A stretch of DNA of 8,951 bases, from contig CAIYVS010000255.1 of NCBI GenBank assembly GCA_903929655.1, positions 1 through 8,951 on the forward strand, in the 5' to 3' direction. The position numbers and the translations under genes were made by a program. Below are positions 1 to 5,645 of this stretch, in pieces (position 1 is the first letter of the stretch; each line of letters begins with the position of its first letter). The notes beneath the pieces were generated by a model. It was not told the origin of the DNA, did no database searches, and worked only from the letters and a program-made list of their open reading frames with translations. The DNA comes from an uncultured Bacteroidota bacterium. Its GTDB lineage: Bacteria > Bacteroidota > Bacteroidia > Chitinophagales > Chitinophagaceae.

Positions 1-97
1 AACAAAAACCAAGCCAAATATATGATAATCGGGAGCTTTCCTTCATTTTCTCTTTAAATTGTAAATAATTATATTAATAATATACTCAATTGTTTAA

Positions 98-117
98 TCT
101 ATAAAGCATTTTATAGA
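98..117. terminator. A/T-rich hairpin, possible terminator of the lipoprotein gene
   Basis: A perfect 8-bp inverted repeat, TCTATAAA and TTTATAGA, surrounds a GCAT loop. It begins about 58 bp past the stop codon of the lipoprotein gene. The stem is A/T-rich and has no clear U tract on the minus strand, so it could instead be an operator or simply chance in A/T-rich DNA. The rest of 1-174 is A/T-rich and shows no convincing gene. Confidence 0.25.
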
Positions 118-174
118 AAGGATACTATGTTTTATTATTATGCTTAAGTTGAATACGATTTATTACTATTATCA

Positions 175-603
175 TCATGGTCTTTTGTAGATATTCCATA
201 CTTTTCTGCTTGCCGTATCGCGAAAATATATATTCAGGGTTGAGGTTGAAACGCTGTCTATAAACCAGGATTCTGTACTTATGTATAAGGAGTCAGTAAT
301 CATTAATATGGAATCATGATTTGACAATGCCCAGCTAAATGGATAGGGGTTTGCGCTATTATAATTATAAAATCCTGAGCCGTTGGTATTGAAGTTTGCA
401 AAGTAATTTGGGTAGAGGGATGTATCACGTATCTCATTTGTTTCTATAATATTATCGGAATTGCTATCAATTGCGACTGTCTGAAGCTTCCATTTGCCCA
501 GCATAAGGTCACGTTTTGTTGTTCCGCTTTTGGTGCAGGAGCTAATGCCAGCGCTAAGTAAGATGGCCCAAATAATGATTTTAAAACTTGTATATTTTTT
601 CAA
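175..603 (-). CDS. Small lipoprotein with lipocalin-like N-terminal motif and EF-hand-like loop
   Basis: The product is 142 residues. It opens with a lysine-rich n-region, a hydrophobic stretch at residues 7-20 and a lipobox, I-S-S-C, with Cys23 as the likely lipidation site, so it should be an exported, membrane-anchored lipoprotein. The mature part begins with LMLGKWKLQ (residues 33-41), which resembles the opening strand of Bacteroidota lipocalin-like lipoproteins. Residues 46-57 fit an EF-hand-type loop, with Asp46, Asn48, Asp50, Ile53 and Glu57 at positions 1, 3, 5, 8 and 12. The rest is polar and predicted to be beta-rich. The start must be TTG (601-603): a stop lies two codons upstream, and the next ATG falls beyond the lipobox cysteine. 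An AAGG lies only 1-2 bases before the TTG, too close for a normal ribosome-binding site. No specific function can be named. Family assignment is by motif resemblance only. Confidence 0.75.
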   Translation of the reverse strand: MKKYTSFKIIIWAILLSAGISSCTKSGTTKRDLMLGKWKLQTVAIDSNSDNIIETNEIRDTSLYPNYFANFNTNGSGFYNYNSANPYPFSWALSNHDSILMITDSLYISTESWFIDSVSTSTLNIYFRDTASRKVWNIYKRP

Positions 604-627
604 ACCTTATATTATTTTATCTCTAAA

Positions 628-635
628 CAAATGTA
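628..635 (-). promoter_or_regulatory. Bacteroidota -7 promoter box of the lipoprotein gene
   Basis: On the minus strand this reads TACATTTG, an exact match to the Bacteroidota TAnnTTTG box, about 24 bp before the TTG start. No clear TTTG -33 box lies 19-21 bp upstream. A CTCTAAA element (621-627) abuts it on the start-codon side. Confidence 0.45.
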
Positions 636-664
636 CTCTTAATTTAGAATTGTTTGATTTTGAG

Positions 665-684
665 ATTTAGAGAAAACTCTAAAT
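665..684. promoter_or_regulatory. Perfect 8-bp inverted repeat (ATTTAGAG / CTCTAAAT), candidate operator or terminator
   Basis: Arms 665-672 and 677-684 are perfectly complementary around an AAAA loop. The half-site CTCTAAA recurs at 621-627, next to the lipoprotein -7 box. The repeat lies 30-50 bp upstream of that box and about 92 bp past the end of the folA operon. There is no U tract on either strand, and the half-site recurs, so an operator seems more likely than a terminator. This is an inference. Confidence 0.35.
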
Positions 685-745
685 AGGGACGGAACGGAGA
701 TAAAGTTAATAGACGCTATGTAAAATACCTGATTGGAATGAAGCA

Positions 746-773
746 GGAATTTGGAATTTACGATTTGGATTTG
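746..773. repeat. Short degenerate repeat of GGAATTTG/GATTTG units
   Basis: The stretch repeats GGAATTTG, GGAATTTA, GATTTG and GATTTG just past the 3' end of the gene at 776-1285. It resembles the repeat at 2635-2667 read on the opposite strand. Such AATTTGG-type short repeats are, from memory, common between genes in Bacteroidota. Confidence 0.4.
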
Positions 774-775
774 TT

Positions 776-1285
776 TTAGTATTTCAACGTAAAATGTTGT
801 TTTTCTTTGAATTCATTGCGGAAAAAGAGGATGCCTATATGGTAGAGGTCAATACTTAGCCTCACTTTGGGGTCTGTATATATGTTTTTCCAGTTGGCGC
901 TGGTATGCTTACTTGTATGGATATTGCTGACAATGAGGATATGCAAACTGCTTAATGGCTGCGCCTCAGATAAATGTCCGGTATTCTCTGCATTGCTGAA
1001 ACGAAACTCCGGCTTTTCCTGGAACGACTGATTGGGACTGTTATAATAAGCTATGATGGTAGCGATGAGCACCATGTATTTTTCCGGCACTCCTGCCAGT
1101 TTTATACTGAAATTCCCGGCATCGCCTGCATTGTAGCTAATATAGCCACTGTTGTTTTGCTGTTGCAGTTCTTTATTTAGCAGCACATGCTCAATAAAAT
1201 CATAAACAAAGGGTGAGTGTATGCCATGTCGTGATTTGGCCTGCCATTTGTATCTGATGTATTCTCTCAGGCTATACGGGCTCAC
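776..1285 (-). CDS. Methyltransferase-family relative lacking the SAM-binding core
   Basis: The product is 169 residues. The N-terminus carries RHGIHSPFVYDF (residues 19-30), a hallmark of a Bacteroidota class I SAM-dependent methyltransferase family. The C-terminal half, from ILIVSNIHTS (116-125) through KVRLSIDLYHIGILFFR to QHFTLKY, matches that family's usual ending, which reads like VFDDIHWS, then TIDLF..G..FFR, then HF.LRF. Missing is the central Rossmann segment with the ELGT.LG glycine motif and the acidic residue after it. The DD of the DDIHWS-like motif is also replaced by S-N. From memory the family usually has about 230-270 residues, so some 70-90 are absent. It starts at GTG and overlaps the folA stop by four bases (GTGA), suggesting translational coupling. 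The frame is open throughout, so it is not an obvious pseudogene. Methyltransferase activity is unlikely. Whether it has another role is unknown. Confidence 0.7.
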   Translation of the reverse strand: MSPYSLREYIRYKWQAKSRHGIHSPFVYDFIEHVLLNKELQQQNNSGYISYNAGDAGNFSIKLAGVPEKYMVLIATIIAYYNSPNQSFQEKPEFRFSNAENTGHLSEAQPLSSLHILIVSNIHTSKHTSANWKNIYTDPKVRLSIDLYHIGILFFRNEFKEKQHFTLKY

Positions 1286-1785
1286 AGTTCCACTCTTTCA
1301 TAACGTTGAAAAGTAAAAGCGTACTGGTGTTTGTCGTCTGCTGGGTGGGCTTCTTCCCAGGCCAGTTTCCAATGGGTATGGTCCATGTCGGGGAAGAAAG
1401 TGTCTGCATCATCAATATGAGTGTGTACGCGGGTGATATAGAGGCGGTCTGCAAGCTGCATGGTTTCACTGAAAATTTTGGCACCGCCAATTATAAATGC
1501 TTCCTCTGTATTTTCAGATTCCAGCCTTTGTAAGGCGCTGTCAATATCATGAAACAAAAGAACGCCATCAGGCAATGCCAGTTTTCTTTGAGTCGATATC
1601 ACCATGTTAAGCCTGCCCGGCAAAGGTTTGCCAAGAGATTCGAATGTTTTACGGCCCATCAGTACAGGTTTGCCAAGGGTGGTCTTTTTAAAATATTTAA
1701 AGTCGTCGGGCAAATGCCAGGGAAGGGTATTATTCCTGCCCATGGCGTTATTGTCTGCAATAGCTACTATGAAAGATAAAATCAT
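1282..1785 (-). CDS. folA: Dihydrofolate reductase
   Basis: This is a full-length 167-residue DHFR that reduces dihydrofolate to tetrahydrofolate with NADPH in the cytoplasm. Visible family features are an N-terminal strand with VAIADNNAMGRNNTLPW (residues 7-23), the catalytic acid in LPDDF (Asp28, equivalent to E. coli Asp27), the cofactor-binding MGRKTFESLGKPLPGR (43-58), the FIIGGAKIF glycine pair (Gly100-Gly101), and a C-terminal Y.F..YER ending. The ATG at 1783-1785 gives the expected N-terminus. It lies 47 bp downstream of thyA on the same strand and is probably co-transcribed with it, which fits because ThyA generates the dihydrofolate that this enzyme recycles. Its stop codon overlaps the GTG of the next gene. 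Confidence 0.97.
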   Translation of the reverse strand: MILSFIVAIADNNAMGRNNTLPWHLPDDFKYFKKTTLGKPVLMGRKTFESLGKPLPGRLNMVISTQRKLALPDGVLLFHDIDSALQRLESENTEEAFIIGGAKIFSETMQLADRLYITRVHTHIDDADTFFPDMDHTHWKLAWEEAHPADDKHQYAFTFQRYERVEL

Positions 1786-1810
1786 AAAAATGAAAGTCCA
1801 AATTCCATTT

Positions 1811-1832
1811 CCCCATTCAGGGGAGCAGGGGG
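1811..1832. repeat. G-rich intergenic element between thyA and folA
   Basis: CCCC-ATTCA-GGGG (1811-1823) forms a 4-bp hairpin and is followed by GCAGGGGG running up to the thyA stop codon. It resembles the C-run/G-run motifs often found between Bacteroidota genes (from memory). It is too weak to be a confident terminator. Confidence 0.3.
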
Positions 1833-2627
1833 TTAAACAGCCACAGGCGCTTTGATGTGCGGGTGGCTCTGGTAATTCTCTAAAGTAAAGTCTTCATATT
1901 TAAAATTGAAAAGGTCTTTTACTTCGGGGTTGATCTTCATGGTTGATAATGGCAATGGCTGTCTTGTAAGCTGCAGCCTGGCCTGTTCTATATGGTTGCT
2001 GTATAAATGCACATCTCCAAAAGTGTGGATGAACTCGCCCAGTTGCAGATCGCATACTTGTGCCACCATCATAGTAAGCAATGCATAGGATGCAATATTG
2101 AAAGGCACACCCAAAAATACGTCTGCACTGCGCTGGTATAACTGGCAGCTTAATTTACCCTTTGCCACATAAAACTGGAACAATGCATGGCAGGGGCTTA
2201 AAGCCATTTTGTGCAGGTCGGCCACATTCCATGCATTAATGATCATGCGACGGCTATCAGGGTTGGTTTTTAACAGGTGCAATACTTCTTTTACCTGGTC
2301 GTAGGTCTTGCCATCGGCGCCTGTCCAGCTGCGCCATTGGTGACCATATACCGGGCCGAGGTTACCATCTTTGTCAGCCCATTCGTCCCATATCCTTACG
2401 CCGTTTTCTTTAAGATAGGCAATATTGGTATCGCCATTCAGAAACCAGAGCAGCTCATAAATAATGGATTTTACATGAAGCTTTTTGGTTGTAAGCAATG
2501 GAAAACCTTTTTGAAGGTCGAAGCGCATCTGGTAGCCAAAACAACTGATAGTGCCTGTGCCTGTGCGGTCGTTTTTTGTTGCGCCGGTATCCAGTATATG
2601 TTGAAGAAGATCGAGGTAAGCCTGCAT
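1833..2627 (-). CDS. thyA: Thymidylate synthase
   Basis: At 264 residues this is exactly the length of E. coli ThyA. It converts dUMP to dTMP using methylenetetrahydrofolate as carbon donor and reductant, releasing dihydrofolate. Conserved elements are the phosphate-binding Arg21 in NDRTGTGT (residues 19-26), the FPLLTTKK segment, the LLWFLNGDTNI region, IWDEWAD, LGPVYGHQWR, the dUMP-binding DSRRMIINAWN, the catalytic cysteine in SPCHALFQFY (Cys146), the QRSADVFLGVPFNIASYALL block, the GDVHLYSNHIEQA substrate loop and the C-terminal IKAPVAV. The ATG at 2625-2627 gives the standard N-terminus. It is the first gene of a probable thyA-folA operon. The gene is divergent from the glycosyltransferase at 2738, with a candidate -7 box at 2681-2688. 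No Shine-Dalgarno is evident. Confidence 0.98.
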   Translation of the reverse strand: MQAYLDLLQHILDTGATKNDRTGTGTISCFGYQMRFDLQKGFPLLTTKKLHVKSIIYELLWFLNGDTNIAYLKENGVRIWDEWADKDGNLGPVYGHQWRSWTGADGKTYDQVKEVLHLLKTNPDSRRMIINAWNVADLHKMALSPCHALFQFYVAKGKLSCQLYQRSADVFLGVPFNIASYALLTMMVAQVCDLQLGEFIHTFGDVHLYSNHIEQARLQLTRQPLPLSTMKINPEVKDLFNFKYEDFTLENYQSHPHIKAPVAV

Positions 2628-2634
2628 AATTTAA

Positions 2635-2667
2635 AAATAACAAATTCCAAATAACAAATTCCAATTC
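2635..2667. repeat. Tandem 14-bp repeat in the thyA leader
   Basis: Two exact copies of AAATAACAAATTCC (2635-2648 and 2649-2662) are followed by a partial AATTC. On the minus strand this lies between the thyA -7 box and its ATG, so it would be part of the 5' untranslated RNA. It is related to the repeat at 746-773 in opposite orientation. Confidence 0.6.
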
Positions 2668-2680
2668 GTGTACTGGTATT

Positions 2681-2688
2681 CAAAATTA
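2681..2688 (-). promoter_or_regulatory. -7 promoter box of the thyA operon
   Basis: On the minus strand this reads TAATTTTG, an exact TAnnTTTG match, 53 bp upstream of the thyA ATG. It predicts a leader of about 45-50 nt that contains the tandem repeat at 2635-2667. No strong TTTG -33 box lies at the usual spacing. Confidence 0.45.
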
Positions 2689-2720
2689 CAATAAGATTCT
2701 GCTATTTGCATTTGAATTTT

Positions 2721-2728
2721 TACTTTTG
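2721..2728 (+). promoter_or_regulatory. -7 promoter box of the glycosyltransferase gene
   Basis: TACTTTTG matches TAnnTTTG exactly and ends only 9 bp before the ATG at 2738, so the transcript would have a very short leader. It is divergent from the thyA box, about 32 bp away. TTTG occurs at 2705 and 2711, but the spacing is too short for a standard -33 element. Confidence 0.4.
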
Positions 2729-2737
2729 GGCAGTAAT

Positions 2738-3451
2738 ATGAGCATTTTATCGATTGTTATTCCTGCCTATAATGAAGGCCCTACTATACATCATATCCTT
2801 AATAAAGTTAAGGCTGTGAAACTGGAAGGGGGCCTGGATAAGGAAGTTATTATTGTAAATGACTGCTCAAAAGACAACACTGAGGAAGCGATACTTGCTT
2901 ATAAAAATGCAAATCCTGAACTGCCTATCGCTTATTATAAGCATGAAGTGAACCAGGGTAAAGGTGCAGCCTTGCATACGGGAATCAAACATGCTACGGG
3001 AGACTATGTGGTCATACAGGATGCTGACCTTGAGTATGACCCGGAAGAATATAATATTCTGCTAAAGCCTATGTTGAACGGTTTTGCGGATGTTGTTTAC
3101 GGATCGCGGTTTATGGGTGGTGAGCCACACCGAATATTGTTTTTCTGGCATTCTATCGGCAACCGCTGGCTTACTTGGGCATCCAATATGTTCACCAACC
3201 TGAACCTTACAGATATGGAAACCTGTTACAAATTGTTCAGGCGGGAGATCATACGGGGTGTAAAACTGGAAGAAAAACGCTTTGGTTTTGAGCCTGAAGT
3301 AACAGCAAAAATATCACGTATACCCCGTATCAGAATTTATGAGGTGGGCATATCTTATTACGGCCGCACCTATGAAGATGGTAAGAAAATAGGCTGGAAA
3401 GATGCTTTCCGGGCTTTGTATTGCATTATTAAGTATAATCTTTTCAAATAG
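2738..3451 (+). CDS. Family 2 glycosyltransferase, DPM1-like
   Basis: The product is 237 residues with a single GT-A (family 2) glycosyltransferase domain, and it should transfer a sugar from a nucleotide donor, by family resemblance to a polyprenyl phosphate. Visible motifs are IVIPAYNEG (residues 6-14), VIIVNDCSKDNT (37-48), NQGKGAALHTG (72-82), the metal-binding Asp-Ala-Asp in QDADLEYDP (94-102), VVYGSRF (119-125), and the acceptor-side TDMETCYKLFRR (158-169) with FGFEPEVTAK (182-191). It ends soon after the catalytic domain without the C-terminal membrane helices seen in GtrB/ArnC-like enzymes, so it is probably cytoplasmic or peripheral to the membrane. ATG 2738 is preferred over an in-frame TTG at 2726: it gives the standard N-terminus, and the TTG lies inside the likely promoter box. 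The donor and acceptor cannot be read from sequence. Confidence 0.92.
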   Translation: MSILSIVIPAYNEGPTIHHILNKVKAVKLEGGLDKEVIIVNDCSKDNTEEAILAYKNANPELPIAYYKHEVNQGKGAALHTGIKHATGDYVVIQDADLEYDPEEYNILLKPMLNGFADVVYGSRFMGGEPHRILFFWHSIGNRWLTWASNMFTNLNLTDMETCYKLFRREIIRGVKLEEKRFGFEPEVTAKISRIPRIRIYEVGISYYGRTYEDGKKIGWKDAFRALYCIIKYNLFK

Positions 3452-3469
3452 TTTTTAAGGATTCATTTT

Positions 3470-3982
3470 ATGCCTATTATATTACCCGTAAAAGGAGTAT
3501 TACCACAAATACCTGAGGATTGCTTTATCGCTCCTAATGCCACTATAGTAGGCGATGTTATTATGGGGGAGCAATGCAGTGTATGGTTTAACGCAGTAGT
3601 ACGCGGAGATGTGAACAGCATACAGATAGGTAACAAGGTGAACATACAGGATGGTGCATGCATCCATTGTACTTATCAAAAGACCAAAACAATCATCGGT
3701 AATAATGTATCAATAGGTCATCATGCTATTGTGCATGGCTGCACGGTACATGATAATGTGCTGATAGGCATGGGTGCTATTGTTATGGATAATTGTGTGA
3801 TAGGCAGCAACAGCATTATAGCTGCGGGGGCTGTATTAACAGAGGGGACCGTGGTGCCGGAGGGCAGCATATATGCAGGTGTACCTGCCAAAAAAATAAA
3901 AGACATCAGCCCTGAATTATCAAAAGGAGAAGTGGAAAGAATTGCCAATAATTACATCATGTATAGCTCCTGGTTCCGATAA
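3470..3982 (+). CDS. Gamma-class carbonic anhydrase family protein
   Basis: This 170-residue protein is built of left-handed beta-helix hexapeptide repeats and probably forms a trimer. The three zinc-ligand histidines are present: His66 in GACIHC, and His84 and His89 in SIGHHAIVHGC, with the five-residue spacing of the Cam-type gamma carbonic anhydrases. Arg45 and Asp47 (VVRGDVN) and Gln60-Asp61 (NIQDG), also conserved in that family, are present. The C-terminal helix region follows AGVPAKKIKDIS, typical of the YrdA/PaaY branch. Whether it hydrates CO2 is uncertain, since several members of this branch show little activity. It lies 18 bp after the glycosyltransferase stop, and its start has an AAGGA 8 bp upstream (3457-3461), unusual in this window. 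The two genes are probably co-transcribed, without an obvious functional link. Confidence 0.93.
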   Translation: MPIILPVKGVLPQIPEDCFIAPNATIVGDVIMGEQCSVWFNAVVRGDVNSIQIGNKVNIQDGACIHCTYQKTKTIIGNNVSIGHHAIVHGCTVHDNVLIGMGAIVMDNCVIGSNSIIAAGAVLTEGTVVPEGSIYAGVPAKKIKDISPELSKGEVERIANNYIMYSSWFR

Positions 3983-4021
3983 GGAATTGGGTTCCATGCA
4001 GATATACAAAATTTGTTTAGT

Positions 4022-4061
4022 CCTCCAAAACCTTTATTTACAGGTATTTTGGGGGATTTTT
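4022..4061 (+). terminator. Hairpin terminator after the carbonic anhydrase gene
   Basis: Bases 4022-4030 pair with 4047-4055, including one G-U pair. After a two-base bulge (4045-4046), 4031-4033 pair with 4042-4044, closing an 8-nt loop. A run of five T (4057-4061) follows. It lies 40 bp past the stop and fits a rho-independent terminator. Confidence 0.6.
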
Positions 4062-4126
4062 ATGAAAATACGGGCATATATTTATGAAAAAACTTAATTA
4101 TGTTATGGATTTTTCAATATTGCTTA

Positions 4127-4134
4127 TATATTTG
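4127..4134 (+). promoter_or_regulatory. -7 promoter box of the first beta-barrel gene
   Basis: TATATTTG matches TAnnTTTG exactly and ends 27 bp before the ATG at 4162. The predicted leader is about 20 nt, A/T-rich and without a Shine-Dalgarno. The -33 region has no clear TTTG. Confidence 0.5.
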
Positions 4135-4161
4135 TGCCCAAATCACACACAATTTTACTTT

Positions 4162-4845
4162 ATGAAAAAATTATTTCTCGTACTATTAGCTGCAGCAACA
4201 GTAGGATCTGCAAGCGCTCAACCTAATTCCTGGCTTCTTTATGGTAACGTTAATGTATCATCAGAAACGGATCAGGCTAAACAAGTAACCACTCAGTGGA
4301 ATATTACCCCCGGTGTTGGTTACCAGTTTGACAAAAACTGGACTGGTGGTGTTAATCTTTCTTATGGTGCCGCTAAAGTTACTCCTGATGGACAACCTGC
4401 TTCAACTGATCTATCAAGCTATACTGTAGGTTTATTCGGACGTTATACTCATAACATGGGCAGCACATTCTTTTGCTTTGGTCAATTAGATGCGAGCTAC
4501 ATGAGCACTAAAGACAATACTTCAGGTGGGTTTACTACTTCGGGGCCTGTTATTATGTTGTGGCCTGCTATTGGTATTAATGTAGGTAAGGGTTACGCTC
4601 TTAACTGCGCATTGGGCGGATTAGGTTATTCTTCAATGAAATCTTCTGCTCCGAATGCTACCGCTGACAATAGATTCGTTTTGAGTTTTGGACAGGCTGT
4701 AATGATTGGTTTATCTAAGAACTTTGCATGCAAAATGCACGGTAACCACAAGCCCGGCGATGATACGCACGAAATGAAAGGTGACGATGATGACGCTCCT
4801 AAAAAACACAGAAAAGCTAAAAAAGCAGATAAAGACGACGAATAG
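4162..4845 (+). CDS. Outer-membrane beta-barrel protein with charged C-terminal tail
   Basis: The product is 227 residues with a signal peptide (MKKLFLVLLAAATVGSASA, cleaved before Gln20). The mature part alternates polar and aromatic or hydrophobic residues in strands typical of small 8-stranded barrels, including SWLLYGNV, ITPGVGYQF, TGGVNLSYG, YTVGLFGRYTH, FFCFGQLDASYM, PAIGINVGKGYALN and a last strand MIGLSKNF ending in Phe. About 39 hydrophilic residues follow, with a histidine-containing part, a GDDDD cluster and then lysines. If the barrel has the usual topology this tail faces the periplasm. ATG 4162 is chosen over an in-frame ATG at 4084, which would put 26 residues before the signal peptide and span the promoter box. 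The protein is a paralogue of its downstream neighbour. Its specific role is unknown. Confidence 0.88.
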   Translation: MKKLFLVLLAAATVGSASAQPNSWLLYGNVNVSSETDQAKQVTTQWNITPGVGYQFDKNWTGGVNLSYGAAKVTPDGQPASTDLSSYTVGLFGRYTHNMGSTFFCFGQLDASYMSTKDNTSGGFTTSGPVIMLWPAIGINVGKGYALNCALGGLGYSSMKSSAPNATADNRFVLSFGQAVMIGLSKNFACKMHGNHKPGDDTHEMKGDDDDAPKKHRKAKKADKDDE

Positions 4846-4882
4846 TCTTTAGTGCTTTTACAGAGTATCCATGCAAATGGGC

Positions 4883-4915
4883 TTTGTAAGTTTTTGAAAT
4901 CAAAACCTATTTTAG
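4883..4915 (+). promoter_or_regulatory. Candidate promoter of the second beta-barrel gene
   Basis: A TTTG -33 element (4883-4886), a 21-bp spacer and TATTTTAG (4908-4915), one mismatch from TAnnTTTG, lie 22 bp before the ATG at 4938. The correct spacing suggests the second gene can be transcribed on its own. Confidence 0.45.
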
Positions 4916-4937
4916 ATCATTTTTAATAATACTCAAA

Positions 4938-5585
4938 ATGAAGAAATTAATTCTTGGCCTTATTGCTTCTGCAAGTATAATGACGGCTAATGCCCAGGCA
5001 GGCAGCTGGTTATTATATGGAAATGTAGGATTATCGTCTACTTCCTCAGGCCTTGCAAGCACTACCTGGACTTTGACTCCCGGCATTGGTTACCAATTTA
5101 ATGATAACTGGACAGTGGGTATCAATTTGTCATGGAGCCAGACTCCGACAAACAGGGATACTGCAAACAATCTCGTTGTAATGAACGATTACTGGGGTGG
5201 CCCCTTTGTACGTTATACACATACTATCAGCAATTTGTTCTATTGCTATACGCAATTAGACCTTAGCTATATGGGTACTTACAGAACTCCGGGAGACCAT
5301 CCTGCAGATATGAAAGGAACCGGCTTCGGAGCTGCAATAACTCCTGCTTTGGGTATTAATGTTGGTAAAGGTTACGGCCTTAACGTTTCACTGGGTGGTT
5401 TAGGTTATTCCAGTATGTCTTATACAACCGGCAGCACAACCGACACTAAATTTAACCTGAGTTTCGGCCAGGCTTTAATGATTGGTTTGTCAAAGAATTT
5501 TGGCGGACACATGCATAAAGGCAGCATGGAACCAGGTAGCGATCTTCGCGGTGTGAAAGATACCAAAGATGATGACGACAAGTAA
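4938..5585 (+). CDS. Outer-membrane beta-barrel protein, tandem paralogue
   Basis: The product is 215 residues with a signal peptide (MKKLILGLIASASIMTANA, cleaved before Gln20). It shares long blocks with the preceding protein: SWLLYGNV, W.LTPGIGYQF, NWTVGINLS, RYTH, QLDLSYM, PALGINVGKGYGLN, LGGLGYSSM and FGQALMIGLSKNF. The two clearly arose by gene duplication and have since diverged. The barrel ends at SKNF and is followed by a 27-residue tail that starts histidine- and methionine-rich (HMHKGSMEPG) and ends in KDDDDK, shorter and less lysine-rich than its neighbour's. It lies 92 bp after the first copy, with its own candidate promoter and no Shine-Dalgarno. It is convergent with uvrA. Function beyond an outer-membrane barrel is unknown. 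Confidence 0.88.
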   Translation: MKKLILGLIASASIMTANAQAGSWLLYGNVGLSSTSSGLASTTWTLTPGIGYQFNDNWTVGINLSWSQTPTNRDTANNLVVMNDYWGGPFVRYTHTISNLFYCYTQLDLSYMGTYRTPGDHPADMKGTGFGAAITPALGINVGKGYGLNVSLGGLGYSSMSYTTGSTTDTKFNLSFGQALMIGLSKNFGGHMHKGSMEPGSDLRGVKDTKDDDDK

Positions 5586-5610
5586 AATATTATAACAAAC
5601 AAACAGTTTA

Positions 5611-5645
5611 TGAAATGCCCTGCAGATGCGGGGCATTTTCTTTTA
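5611..5645. terminator. Strong hairpin terminator shared by the beta-barrel gene and uvrA
   Basis: Bases 5613-5620 pair perfectly with 5631-5638. The stem continues inward through a T-G wobble (5621/5630) and two more pairs to an AGAT tetraloop. On the plus strand a T-rich tract (5636-5644) follows, a good rho-independent terminator for the gene ending at 5585. The uvrA stop codon lies within the T-tract, so the same stem sits directly past the uvrA end. The minus-strand U tract is weaker. Confidence 0.8.

Noticed and set aside
1..45. Possible 5' end of a minus-strand gene (ATG at 43-45, 15 open codons to the edge)
   Set aside because: Too short to judge and no clear promoter or ribosome-binding site; short open stretches of 18-21 codons also exist on the plus strand here.
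71..86. Near-palindromic ATTATATTAATAATAT stretch
   Set aside because: Imperfect symmetry in very A/T-rich DNA, likely by chance.
2277..2654. Open frame of 125 codons on the plus strand opposite thyA
   Set aside because: Antisense to conserved ThyA coding sequence with no family features of its own.
4084..4161. In-frame 26-codon extension (ATG at 4084) of the first beta-barrel gene
   Set aside because: It would place residues before a perfect signal peptide and run through the likely -7 box; the paralogue starts at the equivalent of 4162.
5562..5585. KDDDDK ending that resembles an epitope tag or enterokinase site
   Set aside because: The upstream residues and the paralogue's acidic tail show it is part of a natural charged C-terminus, not an engineered tag.
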